A stretch of DNA of 11,909 nt from an uncultured Bacteroidales bacterium (GCA_946407715.1 CAMJPH010000078.1:1-11909), one strand, 5' to 3'; shown: positions 1 through 6,645, counted from the stretch's first letter. Notes: a model not told the origin generated them from the sequence alone. Program-made: numbers and translations.

Positions 1-2
1 AA

Positions 3-176
3 CCTGTACCGTTACGGCAACAAGAGGAGATCTTCGTGCCGTTCTATTCCACCAAGTCCGGCGGCAACGGCATCGGGCTGAGTCTCTCGCGGCGCATCAT
101 GCAACGCCACAACGGGTCGCTGGTGCTGCGCCAAAGCGACCGCCACCAGACGGTTTTCGCATTGATTTTCCCATAG
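3..176 (+). CDS. Sensor histidine kinase, C-terminal end (partial)
   Basis: This is the last 57 codons of a gene that begins outside the window, open in frame 3 and ending at TAG 174-176. The translated end contains IFVPFYSTKSGGNGIGLSLS, the F-box plus G2-box (GxGxGLxLS-type) of the HATPase_c ATP-binding domain of two-component sensor kinases, followed by the usual RRIMQRHNGSL helix and strand. The kinase would autophosphorylate a histidine that lies outside the window and pass the phosphate to a response regulator. Sensor input, HisKA and N-box regions are not visible, so the stimulus is unknown. The gene ends convergently with the methyltransferase at 237, with 60 bp between the two stops. 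The family call is secure; a specific identity is not possible. Confidence 0.9.
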   Translation, partial: PVPLRQQEEIFVPFYSTKSGGNGIGLSLSRRIMQRHNGSLVLRQSDRHQTVFALIFP

Positions 177-236
177 TAACCTGTATCTTGCACACTAAAT
201 CAATTGCCAGAAGCTAATTTAGGGGACTTTTTGTGT
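177..236. other. Convergent intergenic spacer
   Basis: The spacer lies between the kinase stop and the methyltransferase stop. A weak inverted repeat (CTAAAT, about 15 bases, ATTTAG) sits in it and is followed by a short T-rich run (GGGGACTTTTTG). It could act as a poor bidirectional terminator, but the stem is only 6 bp and AT-rich, so I do not call one. Confidence 0.25.
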
Positions 237-1451
237 TCATGGTTTTACACATTGAATGATAACTCTCTCCCCATTCCAAAGCGTGCATCCGAACAGATAG
301 CACGCATTTCCGTTTTTGATTTTCAATGTTTTACGTAATTCCTCCGCTGAGAGCGGGAAGTTGCGTACGGCAATGCTGGCGTTGGAGAGGTGCGACAGAT
401 CCTTGGTCGTTTTGCGCGGGTGGAACTCGTGGACGGCCTCGATGCGGAAGATACGGCCCGGGAAATCCTCGTGCAGTTCGTTGGCGGTGAACAGGTTTGT
501 GTTTTTCGCTAATTTCGCGATTTGGAATTGTTGCGACAGGGCGTTGAAGATGCCCGCCTTCATCACGGCGGCGTTGGGTTCGTAGAGATAGGCGCCCAAT
601 TCCGTGGCGATGCGGGGTGGGGTGGAGCGTTCGGTTTCCAAGGTGGTTTCAACGCGGGAGATCGCGTTTTTGCCAATATCGACGGCCACGATCGTCGGGA
701 CGCGATTTATCGCGTCCCGACGGTGAATATCGTTAACAGGGAAATTGTCACGGGTCAACAAAAACACCACCTCTTTGCATTCGCCCTCCACGGCTATCAC
801 GTGTACGGCGTACGTCTCGGGCAAATCCCGCAATGTCTGGAAGATGTCGATCATCGGGGACATCTTGACCATCAACGTGTTACAGCGTTCCAGCAGGGCG
901 GATTTCAATTCGGGGAGGTTGGGGGTGCAGTCGGCGAGGGAGACCACACGCCGCCCGTGCGTGTCGCGGCGGGATGGGTCAAGGTAGATGGTATTAACGG
1001 GCCCGATGGCGGCCAGATGTTCCTCCATCGTGCCGTGAATGATATTAACATTATTGATATCCAGTATTTTGCAGTTGTGTTGAAAAAGTTCGCAGAGTTC
1101 CTCCTGCGGTTCCACGTACCAGCCCTTGTCGAACTTCCGGGCGAGGGCAATGGTATCGACCCCGAACCCGCCGCTGAAGTCCGCGAAGGATTCTCCTTCC
1201 ACCAAGGATGCCTTGTAGTCAGCCGTTTGTGATGACGAGCACTGTTCCATGGAGACCTTTTTCGGGTAGAGGACGCCTTCGGTGGCGTACCAATCGGGTA
1301 GCTTCTCCTTGGCCTTCTGCCGCCCGGCGATCTGCTGCAGCGCCACGCTCATATCGACCTGCGGATCCTTGGAGGGGTGCAGGGCGAGTTGGGCCACGTC
1401 GTCGGAGGCGTGGGCGGAGATGTACTGGAGGGTGGTGGAGTTGATGTTCAT
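237..1451 (-). CDS. THUMP-like (PG_1098-type) class I SAM-dependent methyltransferase
   Basis: A 404-residue protein, probably a cytoplasmic nucleic-acid (RNA) methyltransferase of the family conserved in Bacteroidetes; its substrate is not known to me. The N-terminal helical part (about 1-65) precedes a Rossmann methyltransferase core. The SAM-binding motif I is DFSGGFGVD (91-99), the motif IV-like LDPSRRD is at 158-164, and KMSPMID (about 196-202) follows. The C-terminal part has the YEPNAAVMKAG and HEFHPR segments typical of the PG_1098 ferredoxin-like and THUMP-like regions. I chose ATG 1451 over an upstream TTG at 1475 because the ATG overlaps the stop of the preceding gene as ATGA, a usual translational-coupling arrangement, and because family members tend to start just before a helix like this one. 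An unusual insertion, HRRDAINRVPT, is encoded by a perfect 30-bp inverted repeat at 693-722. The gene is otherwise intact and GC-rich, like a core gene. Confidence 0.9.
   Translation of the reverse strand: MNINSTTLQYISAHASDDVAQLALHPSKDPQVDMSVALQQIAGRQKAKEKLPDWYATEGVLYPKKVSMEQCSSSQTADYKASLVEGESFADFSGGFGVDTIALARKFDKGWYVEPQEELCELFQHNCKILDINNVNIIHGTMEEHLAAIGPVNTIYLDPSRRDTHGRRVVSLADCTPNLPELKSALLERCNTLMVKMSPMIDIFQTLRDLPETYAVHVIAVEGECKEVVFLLTRDNFPVNDIHRRDAINRVPTIVAVDIGKNAISRVETTLETERSTPPRIATELGAYLYEPNAAVMKAGIFNALSQQFQIAKLAKNTNLFTANELHEDFPGRIFRIEAVHEFHPRKTTKDLSHLSNASIAVRNFPLSAEELRKTLKIKNGNACYLFGCTLWNGERVIIQCVKP
693..722. repeat. Perfect 30-bp inverted repeat inside a coding sequence (REP/RPE-like)
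   Basis: The arms are CGTCGGGACGCGAT and its exact reverse complement, 14 bp each, separated by TT. The bases just outside the arms do not pair. On the coding (minus) strand it is read in frame as part of HRRDAINRVPTIV, between two regions that look like ordinary methyltransferase sequence. It resembles a mobile palindromic (REP-like) sequence that has landed in frame within a gene, as described for Rickettsia palindromic elements. The hairpin is visible directly; its mobile origin is inference. Confidence 0.75.
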
Positions 1452-2199
1452 AATATCTGTTGTCGTTGTAGCCAAATTTGGAGTACAGGGTCGGATAAAT
1501 ACAGTCCATTTTGCCGAATCTCGATAAAATCCTTCTCTATCAAGGATTTCTGCATCTTGTTTACATTGGATTTCGCCCCAAGCTGGTATTTTTCAAGTAT
1601 TTCTCGAGAAGAGTAGCCCGAATGCAGTCCTGCCATGATGGCGCGTAGGAAGTTCATTTGGTAGGTCGTGAGCGCCCCGGTCTGTTCCATAAACAACGGT
1701 GTGCATTGCATCAACAGATCTTCAACGCCTTGTTCGAGATCGGCATCCGTAACTTCGTTTTCAGTGTTAAGCATTACATTCCAGGCCAGTTGCTGCACGT
1801 ATGACGACTGGTTCTGTACCATTTCGCAAATTTGGATCACATATCGTTCATCTATAGAATGTCCTTTCTCGATAAATTTCTGCTGGATAAAGGGAATCCA
1901 GTCGGCGGTTGGGATGGGTTGCAGGTAGTTTAGTTCCCCGAACTGATAGAACGGCATACGTTTGTTCTGGAAAAGGTTGGTCATCATGTGCTGGCGGCTT
2001 CCGAACAAACAATAGGAAGCATTCTTTTGGTGTTGCCAAACACTGCGCATCTGTTTTTGCACATTATGACTGTCCGGCCAGTCGCCCACCTGCTGGAACT
2101 CGTCGATGCAAACCACGATGTGCTTCCCGATGTGTTGAGCAAGAACTTCGGGCAAATCACAGAAACGCCATAAACAAAAGGTCTTTCAATTTCCCGCAT
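1448..2199 (-). pseudogene. AAA+ ATPase (archaeal ATPase_2-like), P-loop region deleted and frameshifted
   Basis: This is a remnant of an ATP-binding protein. The ATG at 2199 opens MREIERPFVYGVSV, which resembles the extreme N-terminus of these ATPases (a PFVYG-type motif just before the first ATPase helix). That frame runs out of family resemblance after about 14 codons and stops at 1984. The other frame, open from just downstream of a TGA at 2188, gives FCDLPEVLAQHIGKHIVVCIDEFQQ: an ATPase helix and the Walker B strand. It continues with a sensor-type region and a C-terminal winged-helix-like end (REILEKYQLGAKSNVNKMQKSL...), reaching the TGA at 1448-1450. No Walker A (GxxxxGK[ST]) is present in either frame. 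The two halves meet around GTTTCTGTGAT near 2158-2170, so the stretch carrying the P-loop was lost together with the reading frame. The stop overlaps the ATG of the downstream methyltransferase. An alternative is that a short C-terminal product starts at TTG 2155, but it could not hydrolyse ATP normally. Confidence 0.8.
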
Positions 2200-2236
2200 A
2201 AAGATTACAATATGTTATAAACAAACATTTTACCTT

Positions 2237-2284
2237 GTTCACTGATTAGTGGGCCACTGTTTGGTGGACCACCAATTGGTGAAC
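2237..2284. repeat. Three tandem 15-bp repeats with dyad symmetry
   Basis: Three consecutive 15-bp units are visible: CACTGATTAGTGGGC (2240-2254), CACTGTTTGGTGGAC (2255-2269) and CACCAATTGGTGAAC (2270-2284). Each is a CAC-N6-GTG dyad, and the unit borders form GTGGGCCAC and GTGGACCAC palindromes. With the flanking GTT at 2237 the block begins GTTCAC and ends GTGAAC, giving a 48-bp imperfect palindrome. It lies 38 bp upstream of the ATG of the AAA+ pseudogene, in the promoter region. It could be an array of operator half-sites, a transcript hairpin or a degenerate repeat element; the sequence alone does not decide. Confidence 0.7.
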
Positions 2285-2340
2285 TTTTGTCCGCCGCAAA
2301 AATAATAAAATATTTGTATGGTCGATACGGGCAGAAACAA

Positions 2341-3363
2341 CTACTCTTCCTCGCTATAGTACACCTTATAGTACTTCCCGCGCTCGTCCTCGCCTTGTTC
2401 CACGTGGTCGCGGTTGCCGTCGATGATGATCTGGATCTTGCGGTCGAGGCGGATGACGCGCTTGTAGGAGCGTTGCTGGCGGCGGAAGGCGTAGTCGGAG
2501 ATGTCGAAGCTGTCGTCGATCACCACGTCGTTCTCCTCCTCGAAGCTCCGTTTGTACTGGCGGAAGCTCTCGATGACTTCGGGCTGTTCGATGACCTCGT
2601 TGGCGAACTCCTCCATCTCGAAGGTGTCGTTCTCCTTGAAGAACTCTAAGGAGCGGTTCAGCAGGTCGATTTGGTCGGCCTTGGAGACCTCGAACTGCTC
2701 GGGCAGTGCCTTGGTGACGAAGTTCTTGGCCATGGCCATCGCGTTCTGCGTGTTCGCGTAGCCGTCCTTGCGCTGCCGCACGTGCAGGAAGTCGTCCATC
2801 CAGTACTGCGCCTCGATGCCGCGGTTGGTGTTATCGACCACGGCCACCACATAGCCGTTCTCGCGCTCCTTGTTGAAGATAAGGCAACCTTTGTCGAGTT
2901 TCTTGATGTTGATGCCCTGTTCGCTTTCGAGGTTGAAATTGCCGCCTTCGTGCAGCACCCGCAGGAAGGTGTCCTTGTTCTCCGACTTGAACAGCCCGAC
3001 GGCGTCCACGGTGTCGCCATCCACGATGCAGTCGCGGAAATAGACCGTGTAGAACTCCCCGCCTTTGATTTTCGGGTGGGAGCTCTGCTCGTAGAGGTGT
3101 TTGGCGAGGTTCACCGACTGCTCGTGGAGCGAGTCGGGGTCGTCGAAGATCCTTGACGCCGCCCCATAGACCACGTTGAACTCGATGCCGCTGTCGTGGT
3201 AGAGTTCGAAGAGTTCTTCGGAGGAGAAGGGGGTGAGGAAATAGTCGGTGAGCAGCTCGCGCACGCTGTCAGAAAGGCTGAGTGCCCCCTGCGCCAGAAC
3301 GACTCCTTCCGCCGCGCCCGAATTCCCTACAAGGTGGAGGGATATGTTATAGATGGTGCTCAT
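2341..3363 (-). CDS. Nucleoid-associated protein, NdpA/YejK family
   Basis: A 340-residue protein matching by eye the 37-kDa nucleoid-associated family (NA37/YejK), close to that family's usual length of about 335-345. It would bind chromosomal DNA in the cytoplasm; the precise role of Bacteroidetes members is poorly defined. Family-like features are the N-terminal segment with a poorly conserved hydrophobic start (STIYNISLHLVGN), the central KIKGGEFYTVYFRDCIVDGDTVDAVGLFKSENKD, the YWMDDFLHVRQRKDGYANTQN block, and an acidic, lysine-rich C-terminus ending in EEE. I chose ATG 3363; the longer reading from TTG 3369 adds only two residues. The gene is GC-rich and intact, 63 bp downstream of the short AlbA_2 gene. 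A roughly 140-bp gap with the 15-bp repeats separates it from the AAA+ pseudogene. No obvious hairpin terminator follows it. Confidence 0.85.
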   Translation of the reverse strand: MSTIYNISLHLVGNSGAAEGVVLAQGALSLSDSVRELLTDYFLTPFSSEELFELYHDSGIEFNVVYGAASRIFDDPDSLHEQSVNLAKHLYEQSSHPKIKGGEFYTVYFRDCIVDGDTVDAVGLFKSENKDTFLRVLHEGGNFNLESEQGINIKKLDKGCLIFNKERENGYVVAVVDNTNRGIEAQYWMDDFLHVRQRKDGYANTQNAMAMAKNFVTKALPEQFEVSKADQIDLLNRSLEFFKENDTFEMEEFANEVIEQPEVIESFRQYKRSFEEENDVVIDDSFDISDYAFRRQQRSYKRVIRLDRKIQIIIDGNRDHVEQGEDERGKYYKVYYSEEE

Positions 3364-3426
3364 AATCAAGAGATTGATAAATTATTCGCCATTGTTGGTG
3401 AGATTTCTATGCTTTTTGCTGTATTC

Positions 3427-4095
3427 CTATTTCAATAATTGCCACTCGCCTTTCACTTTTGAGTGCTCCTTGTTGATGTAGCCAAGTTCTTTCAAATCTT
3501 TGATGGCACGTAAGACGGTACTTTCGCTAATTCCAAGATTATCTTGAAGCCAAGAATATTTAGCTTTTCGGTTCAATTTGATGGCTTTGTAAACTTCTTC
3601 AACGATGGGGGTAGGGAACATGGAAACCTTCATCTTTGACGGTTTTTTTGACGGTTTTTTTGACGGTTTTTGATTATTGTTAAGACCATTTCTTTCTCCG
3701 TTTTCCGTTACAAATCCTTGGACAAAAGCCTCTTTTAGGGCTTGTTCTCCGCGGAGCGACTTCATTTCCGTCACCATTACGGCTGTTTGGTAACTGAAAT
3801 CGTACACGGCCTCACCATTATCGTTGGCTTTCAATTCTTTCTGTACCCTGAACACCCCACGACTGCGGATAGCTGCAACATTTTTCAGCATTTCATCCGT
3901 CACATTGATGCCCTTCACTAAGCCATTGTCCTCCACACCTAAAAACAGATAATCGGGCTGGCGGTGGTCAGGCAAATTGTTCGCGAACACGCATATAGCC
4001 TGGCCGAACTTGTCCGTGTTCGTAGTGGAAATTGTGCGTTCCACCCGGTCGCTTTCAATGTCGTTGAGCAGTGCTCGTATTTCTTCTGTGGTCAT
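3427..4095 (-). CDS. Short AlbA_2-domain regulator, apparently internally deleted
   Basis: A 222-residue protein. Residues about 10-75 form an AlbA_2 (Schlafen AlbA-type, RecG-like) nucleic-acid-binding domain: VERTISTTNTDKFGQAICVFANNLPDHRQPDYLFLGVEDNG, then VTDEMLKNVAAIRS. At about residue 78 it jumps directly to RGVFRVQKELKANDNGEAVYDFSYQTAVMVTEM, which in full-length relatives lies at the end of the GHKL-type ATPase part. The ATPase body, with its N, G1 and G2-like motifs, is therefore missing, while the reading frame stays open. A lysine-rich linker with three PSKK-type repeats (143-154) follows, then a winged-helix domain (about 160-222; GISESTVLRAIKDLKELGYI). The product could still bind DNA but should not bind ATP through that domain. 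A larger paralog with an intact ATPase body lies upstream at 6282-4393. It might be a functional mini-regulator or a decaying copy. Confidence 0.75.
   Translation of the reverse strand: MTTEEIRALLNDIESDRVERTISTTNTDKFGQAICVFANNLPDHRQPDYLFLGVEDNGLVKGINVTDEMLKNVAAIRSRGVFRVQKELKANDNGEAVYDFSYQTAVMVTEMKSLRGEQALKEAFVQGFVTENGERNGLNNNQKPSKKPSKKPSKMKVSMFPTPIVEEVYKAIKLNRKAKYSWLQDNLGISESTVLRAIKDLKELGYINKEHSKVKGEWQLLK
3638..3672. repeat. 12-bp tandem repeat coding PSKK
   Basis: Nearly three copies of GACGGTTTTTTT on the plus strand encode KPSK-KPSK-KPSK on the minus strand. Each unit holds a run of seven A on the coding strand, so the tract is prone to slippage: a change of a whole unit alters linker length, a one-base slip breaks the frame before the C-terminal winged helix. 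Confidence 0.8.
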
Positions 4096-4105
4096 AATCT
4101 TGTTG

Positions 4106-4201
4106 TTAGTTTGGGTTGTTAACGATTTGTTGATTTGCGAATCCGCTGATTTCTTGGTGCTTTCCGTGATGGGGTTCGATGTCTTGATTGTCCATTCTCA
4201 T
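4106..4201 (-). CDS. Possible 31-residue micro-ORF (doubtful)
   Basis: An open frame from ATG 4201 to TAA 4106-4108 gives MRMDNQDIEPHHGKHQEISG and 11 more residues. It lies between the 47-residue ORF and the short AlbA_2 gene, with 10 bp to the next ATG. Its composition (acidic, His, Gln) is plausible for a real peptide, but there is no recognisable domain and another overlapping frame starts at the ATGA of the preceding ORF. I list it only because it fills the gap on the coding strand. Confidence 0.2.
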   Translation of the reverse strand: MRMDNQDIEPHHGKHQEISGFANQQIVNNPN

Positions 4202-4204
4202 TTT

Positions 4205-4348
4205 TCATTTGACAATCTCCACCGTCCAACCCATATCGAGTGCCTTGTTGATTTTATCCAACATTTTCTTTTTGTCCATCGTGCTGCTGTGAGTCAGCAC
4301 ATTTCGCAATGTCTCCATTGCCTTGTACAAATCGCTTAATCGTGACAT
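4205..4348 (-). CDS. Small hypothetical protein, 47 residues
   Basis: An ATG at 4348 opens MSRLSDLYKAMETLRNVLTH and runs to TGA at 4205-4207; the second half is lysine-rich and ends GWTVEIVK. The predicted product is a charged two-helix peptide with a short strand at the end, with no signal peptide or membrane segment. It sits 44 bp downstream of the large AlbA_2 gene and on the same strand, so it may be cotranscribed with it and with the short AlbA_2 gene that follows. The periodic pattern (LYKAMETLR, MLDKINKAL) looks like real protein rather than a random frame. It may also be the N-terminal remnant of a longer gene, since the sequence after its stop still looks weakly coding. I do not recognise it. 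Confidence 0.45.
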   Translation of the reverse strand: MSRLSDLYKAMETLRNVLTHSSTMDKKKMLDKINKALDMGWTVEIVK

Positions 4349-4392
4349 GATTTATTCTTGTTTTATTGCGTGACTATTCTTACTTGCGTTTT

Positions 4393-6282
4393 TCAGTCGG
4401 ATACTTTGTATTGCTGGTTTGGATGATTGGGCGTTCCTGGATAGAGCATCTGTAACTTCCTAGATGCAAGCATCAATGGAATAACATGATTTCGAAGATA
4501 AGTAGAGTTTCGCTCTATCTTGACAGATAGATCTTCCAATGAAATCCACTCATTGCAAATAGTCATAATAAGGGACTGTAGTTCCTCGGGCGACATCCTT
4601 TTCTTTATAGAGGTTGCAACATTTGCCTCCGAGGTTGCAACATTAGAATCGGAGGTTGCAACATTTGCCTCCGAGGTTGCCTCATTTGTGCCTTCGGAGG
4701 TTGCAACATTAGAATCGGAGGTTGCAACATTTAACTCCAAGGTTGCCATATTTAAGAAGTCTGGCCCCTTCTGAGGCAGGATGTAACGCATGCCTCTTCC
4801 ATATCCTTCTGATACGAGAAGACCCTTTTGCGTCATTAGTTTTAGTATATTGGCGATTTCCGATTTGTGTAGATTTAGAGAGTATCTCAATCTCATGTTA
4901 GTCACGGCCCCTTCATCACAAGCCAATGCCAGAATAGATAACACATGATGATCAAAGCTGCTTGCAAGGGCACCAAATTTCTCTGTTAGCTTGGCTTTTG
5001 CCTTTTCAGACAAAAAAGACTCCATTGGCATAATCAGCACCACCTTGTCCGGCTCTTGTTGCTCATAGATGTTGGGCGACCGCCAGTTTGTTTCCCTCCA
5101 GCCTTTCATTATCTTGTCAGTACCACTGCCTGCTTTCTCAGCCACACCAATCATCGAGAACATCTTCTGCAACGATTTATTACGACATACACTTTCACCA
5201 CCTGTATAATATTGGTCAAGCGATACCAATAGCGTGCCTGGGTTTGAGAACACAAAACGGTGTGACTCATGGCGAACCACCAATGAGGCGTTGATTGAAT
5301 AATCAGCATGAATACAGAGGTTTATCAAAGCTTCTCTCACGGCTACGTGTGCAGGAGTTTCCTCCTGTCGTATGTTTCCTTCCAATTTGAAGGGTTTTGG
5401 GAGTGCTGCTTGTAGTCGCGGTAAGACCCGTTGGTAGAAATTGAAAAGGTTGGCTTCCCAAGTTCCATCAGCACATATTCGATTGGTCCATCGGATGTCT
5501 TCATCCTCTGTCAGATGCTCTTGGTAATCGGGAAAGAAGTGCGGCATGCACTCCACATCGGTTATCGCCTGTGTTTTGCCAAACATCAAAAGGCCAGCCA
5601 CGGTAAATCCTTCTTCTCCCGTCTGTCGGTCTTTGCGGTAGCCACCAAGCATGCGTAGTAGTTCCAAGTCATTCAGAGTATGCCACGGATGGTCAGGATG
5701 TGACACTTTGAATAGCTGACGGTAGCTCGCCAGAGCATCTTTATCAAAATCTTCTATGGTATAGTTCTTCAGTATGCGGCTATCGGCTGGACGAGAGTCG
5801 TCAGCGTCAGCAAACATCCGTTGAACCTCCCGTTCCGTGCATCTGTAGTCACCTTCATAGTTACGTTTGTATGTACCCTTAAATGGCTCGTTGGTTCTGT
5901 AAACAGGACGGAGTTCCCTCGGGGCACGAGGGACGAAGAACAACATAAAGGCGAAGCCCTTATAGTTTCCGATGACAACATCTTCCTTTTGCATCAGATT
6001 AAGACTGATGGTGGATGGATTGTTGACGTTGTTCCAGAAGTCCCTCCGATACTTTTCTATCTGCTCTTCTGTGAGATTGTCAATAAAGAATCTCCCCCTT
6101 TTCTCCTGTACTCCAAGCACGATTGTTCCTCCATCGGTGTTGGCAAATGCCGAATAAGTATCCCAGAAACTTCCAGGGAAACCACTGGCAGCACTTTTGA
6201 ATTCCAGGTCATCGCTCTCTTTTTGAATGAGCAAAGACTCCAAATAATCATTGAAATCTGTAATATTTCTTACTTCTATCAT
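4393..6282 (-). CDS. AlbA_2 / GHKL-type ATP-binding transcriptional regulator
   Basis: A 629-residue protein of the RecG-related AlbA_2 plus HATPase_c_4 family, probably a cytoplasmic ATP-dependent DNA- or RNA-binding regulator; no target is known. In order: AlbA_2 domain about 15-155 (DDLEFKSAASG, AFANTDGGTIVLGV); GHKL-type ATPase region about 305-400 with REALINLCIHADYS (N-box-like, E318/N321), the FSNPG turn (345-349) and the RNKSLQKMFSMIGVAEKAGSGTDKI segment that carries the G-rich lid; a winged helix about 445-500; a linker of VATS heptads (518-558); and a second C-terminal helix-turn-helix domain (563-629, MSPEELQSLIMTICNEW...PGTPNHPNQQYKV). I chose ATG 6282; the frame is open to a TTG at 6300. 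It follows the HEPN-like gene by 84 bp and may be cotranscribed with the restriction/TIR operon. All ATPase landmarks are intact, unlike in the short paralog. Confidence 0.85.
   Translation of the reverse strand: MIEVRNITDFNDYLESLLIQKESDDLEFKSAASGFPGSFWDTYSAFANTDGGTIVLGVQEKRGRFFIDNLTEEQIEKYRRDFWNNVNNPSTISLNLMQKEDVVIGNYKGFAFMLFFVPRAPRELRPVYRTNEPFKGTYKRNYEGDYRCTEREVQRMFADADDSRPADSRILKNYTIEDFDKDALASYRQLFKVSHPDHPWHTLNDLELLRMLGGYRKDRQTGEEGFTVAGLLMFGKTQAITDVECMPHFFPDYQEHLTEDEDIRWTNRICADGTWEANLFNFYQRVLPRLQAALPKPFKLEGNIRQEETPAHVAVREALINLCIHADYSINASLVVRHESHRFVFSNPGTLLVSLDQYYTGGESVCRNKSLQKMFSMIGVAEKAGSGTDKIMKGWRETNWRSPNIYEQQEPDKVVLIMPMESFLSEKAKAKLTEKFGALASSFDHHVLSILALACDEGAVTNMRLRYSLNLHKSEIANILKLMTQKGLLVSEGYGRGMRYILPQKGPDFLNMATLELNVATSDSNVATSEGTNEATSEANVATSDSNVATSEANVATSIKKRMSPEELQSLIMTICNEWISLEDLSVKIERNSTYLRNHVIPLMLASRKLQMLYPGTPNHPNQQYKVSD
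4610..4756. repeat. 21-bp tandem repeats coding a VATS heptad linker
   Basis: Seven units built on GAGGTTGCAACATT plus a 7-base variable end lie head to tail: 4610-4630, 4631-4651, 4652-4672, 4673-4696 (24 bp), 4697-4717, 4718-4738 and a degenerate 4739-4756. Two versions of the variable end alternate (TGCCTCC and AGAATCG). In frame they give EANVATS and DSNVATS heptads between the two helix-turn-helix domains of the AlbA_2 regulator. Being multiples of three, copy-number changes keep the frame and alter only the linker length. Confidence 0.9.
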
Positions 6283-6366
6283 ATTTTTCAAACGATTCAA
6301 TAGTGTAATTATGACATCAACAGCCCTCTGTTTTCAAGGTGGTTTACCAGCATTTAAAACTTTTTT

Positions 6367-6645
6367 TTAATTCCATCCAAGTTCAATCTTAAGTTTATTT
6401 ATTCGCTCTAGCATCATTTGGTTCTTACTCTCCTCGTTTGAGCATGAATACACCTGAATATAACCACATAACAAGAAGCATATCATACTTGTTATAAATG
6501 CCAAAGGTCTTAGCTTAGAATCATTAAACAAATAGGCTTTCGAACGTTCAGATGCATGTGATAGCAGCCCTCGATATTCAACGAGGATATAAATTATTCC
6601 TTCATAATTCACTTCTTTCTTTCTTGATTTGCATTCGGACAATAG
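6367..6645 (-). pseudogene. HEPN-like protein, C-terminal part downstream of an in-frame TAG
   Basis: The reading frame of the 7326-6646 gene resumes immediately after its TAG with no frame change, giving LLSECKSRKKEVNYEGIIYI, then LVEYRGLLSHASERSKAYLF, and running to TAA at 6367-6369. RGLLSH fits the Rx4-6H active-site motif of HEPN ribonucleases (R252 and H257 when numbered through the TAG), in the usual setting of a helix LVEYR followed by SH. The hydrophobic LAFITSMICFLLCGYIQVY near the end fits the last HEPN helix better than a membrane segment. If this part were translated separately it would need TTG 6642 or GTG 6612 as start; the GTG is preceded by an A/G-rich stretch. I read it as the detached catalytic half of one 319-codon gene. 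Confidence 0.7.

Noticed and set aside
522..1232. Plus-strand open frame of 236 codons
   Set aside because: It lies opposite the methyltransferase, whose motifs are clear; its sequence is rich in Gly, Val, His and Asp and shows no domain, as expected of an antisense shadow in GC-rich coding DNA.
2200..2236. Bacteroidetes-type promoter (TTTG ... TAnnTTTG) before the AAA+ pseudogene
   Set aside because: TTTG is present, but no convincing TAnnTTTG lies at the right distance, so I do not call it.
2290..2340. Rho-independent terminator after the nucleoid-associated protein gene
   Set aside because: Only a 4-bp GTAT/ATAC stem is seen, without a G+C-rich hairpin next to the T run.
2671..3156. Plus-strand open frame of 161 codons
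   Set aside because: Antisense to the nucleoid-associated protein gene; low-complexity Val/Leu/Asp/Glu composition mirrors its codons.
4610..4756. CRISPR-like array
   Set aside because: Units are 21 bp with no unique spacers, lie in frame within a gene and code a heptad linker.
6283..6366. 14-codon ORF (MLVNHLENRGLLMS) or terminator between the HEPN-like gene and the large AlbA_2 gene
   Set aside because: The frame is too short to support and there is no stable hairpin; the A8 run after the stop is not preceded by a stem in the transcribed direction.
6430..6500. Transmembrane anchor in the downstream HEPN fragment
   Set aside because: The hydrophobic stretch contains several Cys and Tyr residues and fits the last helix of a HEPN fold; there is no flanking topology signal.
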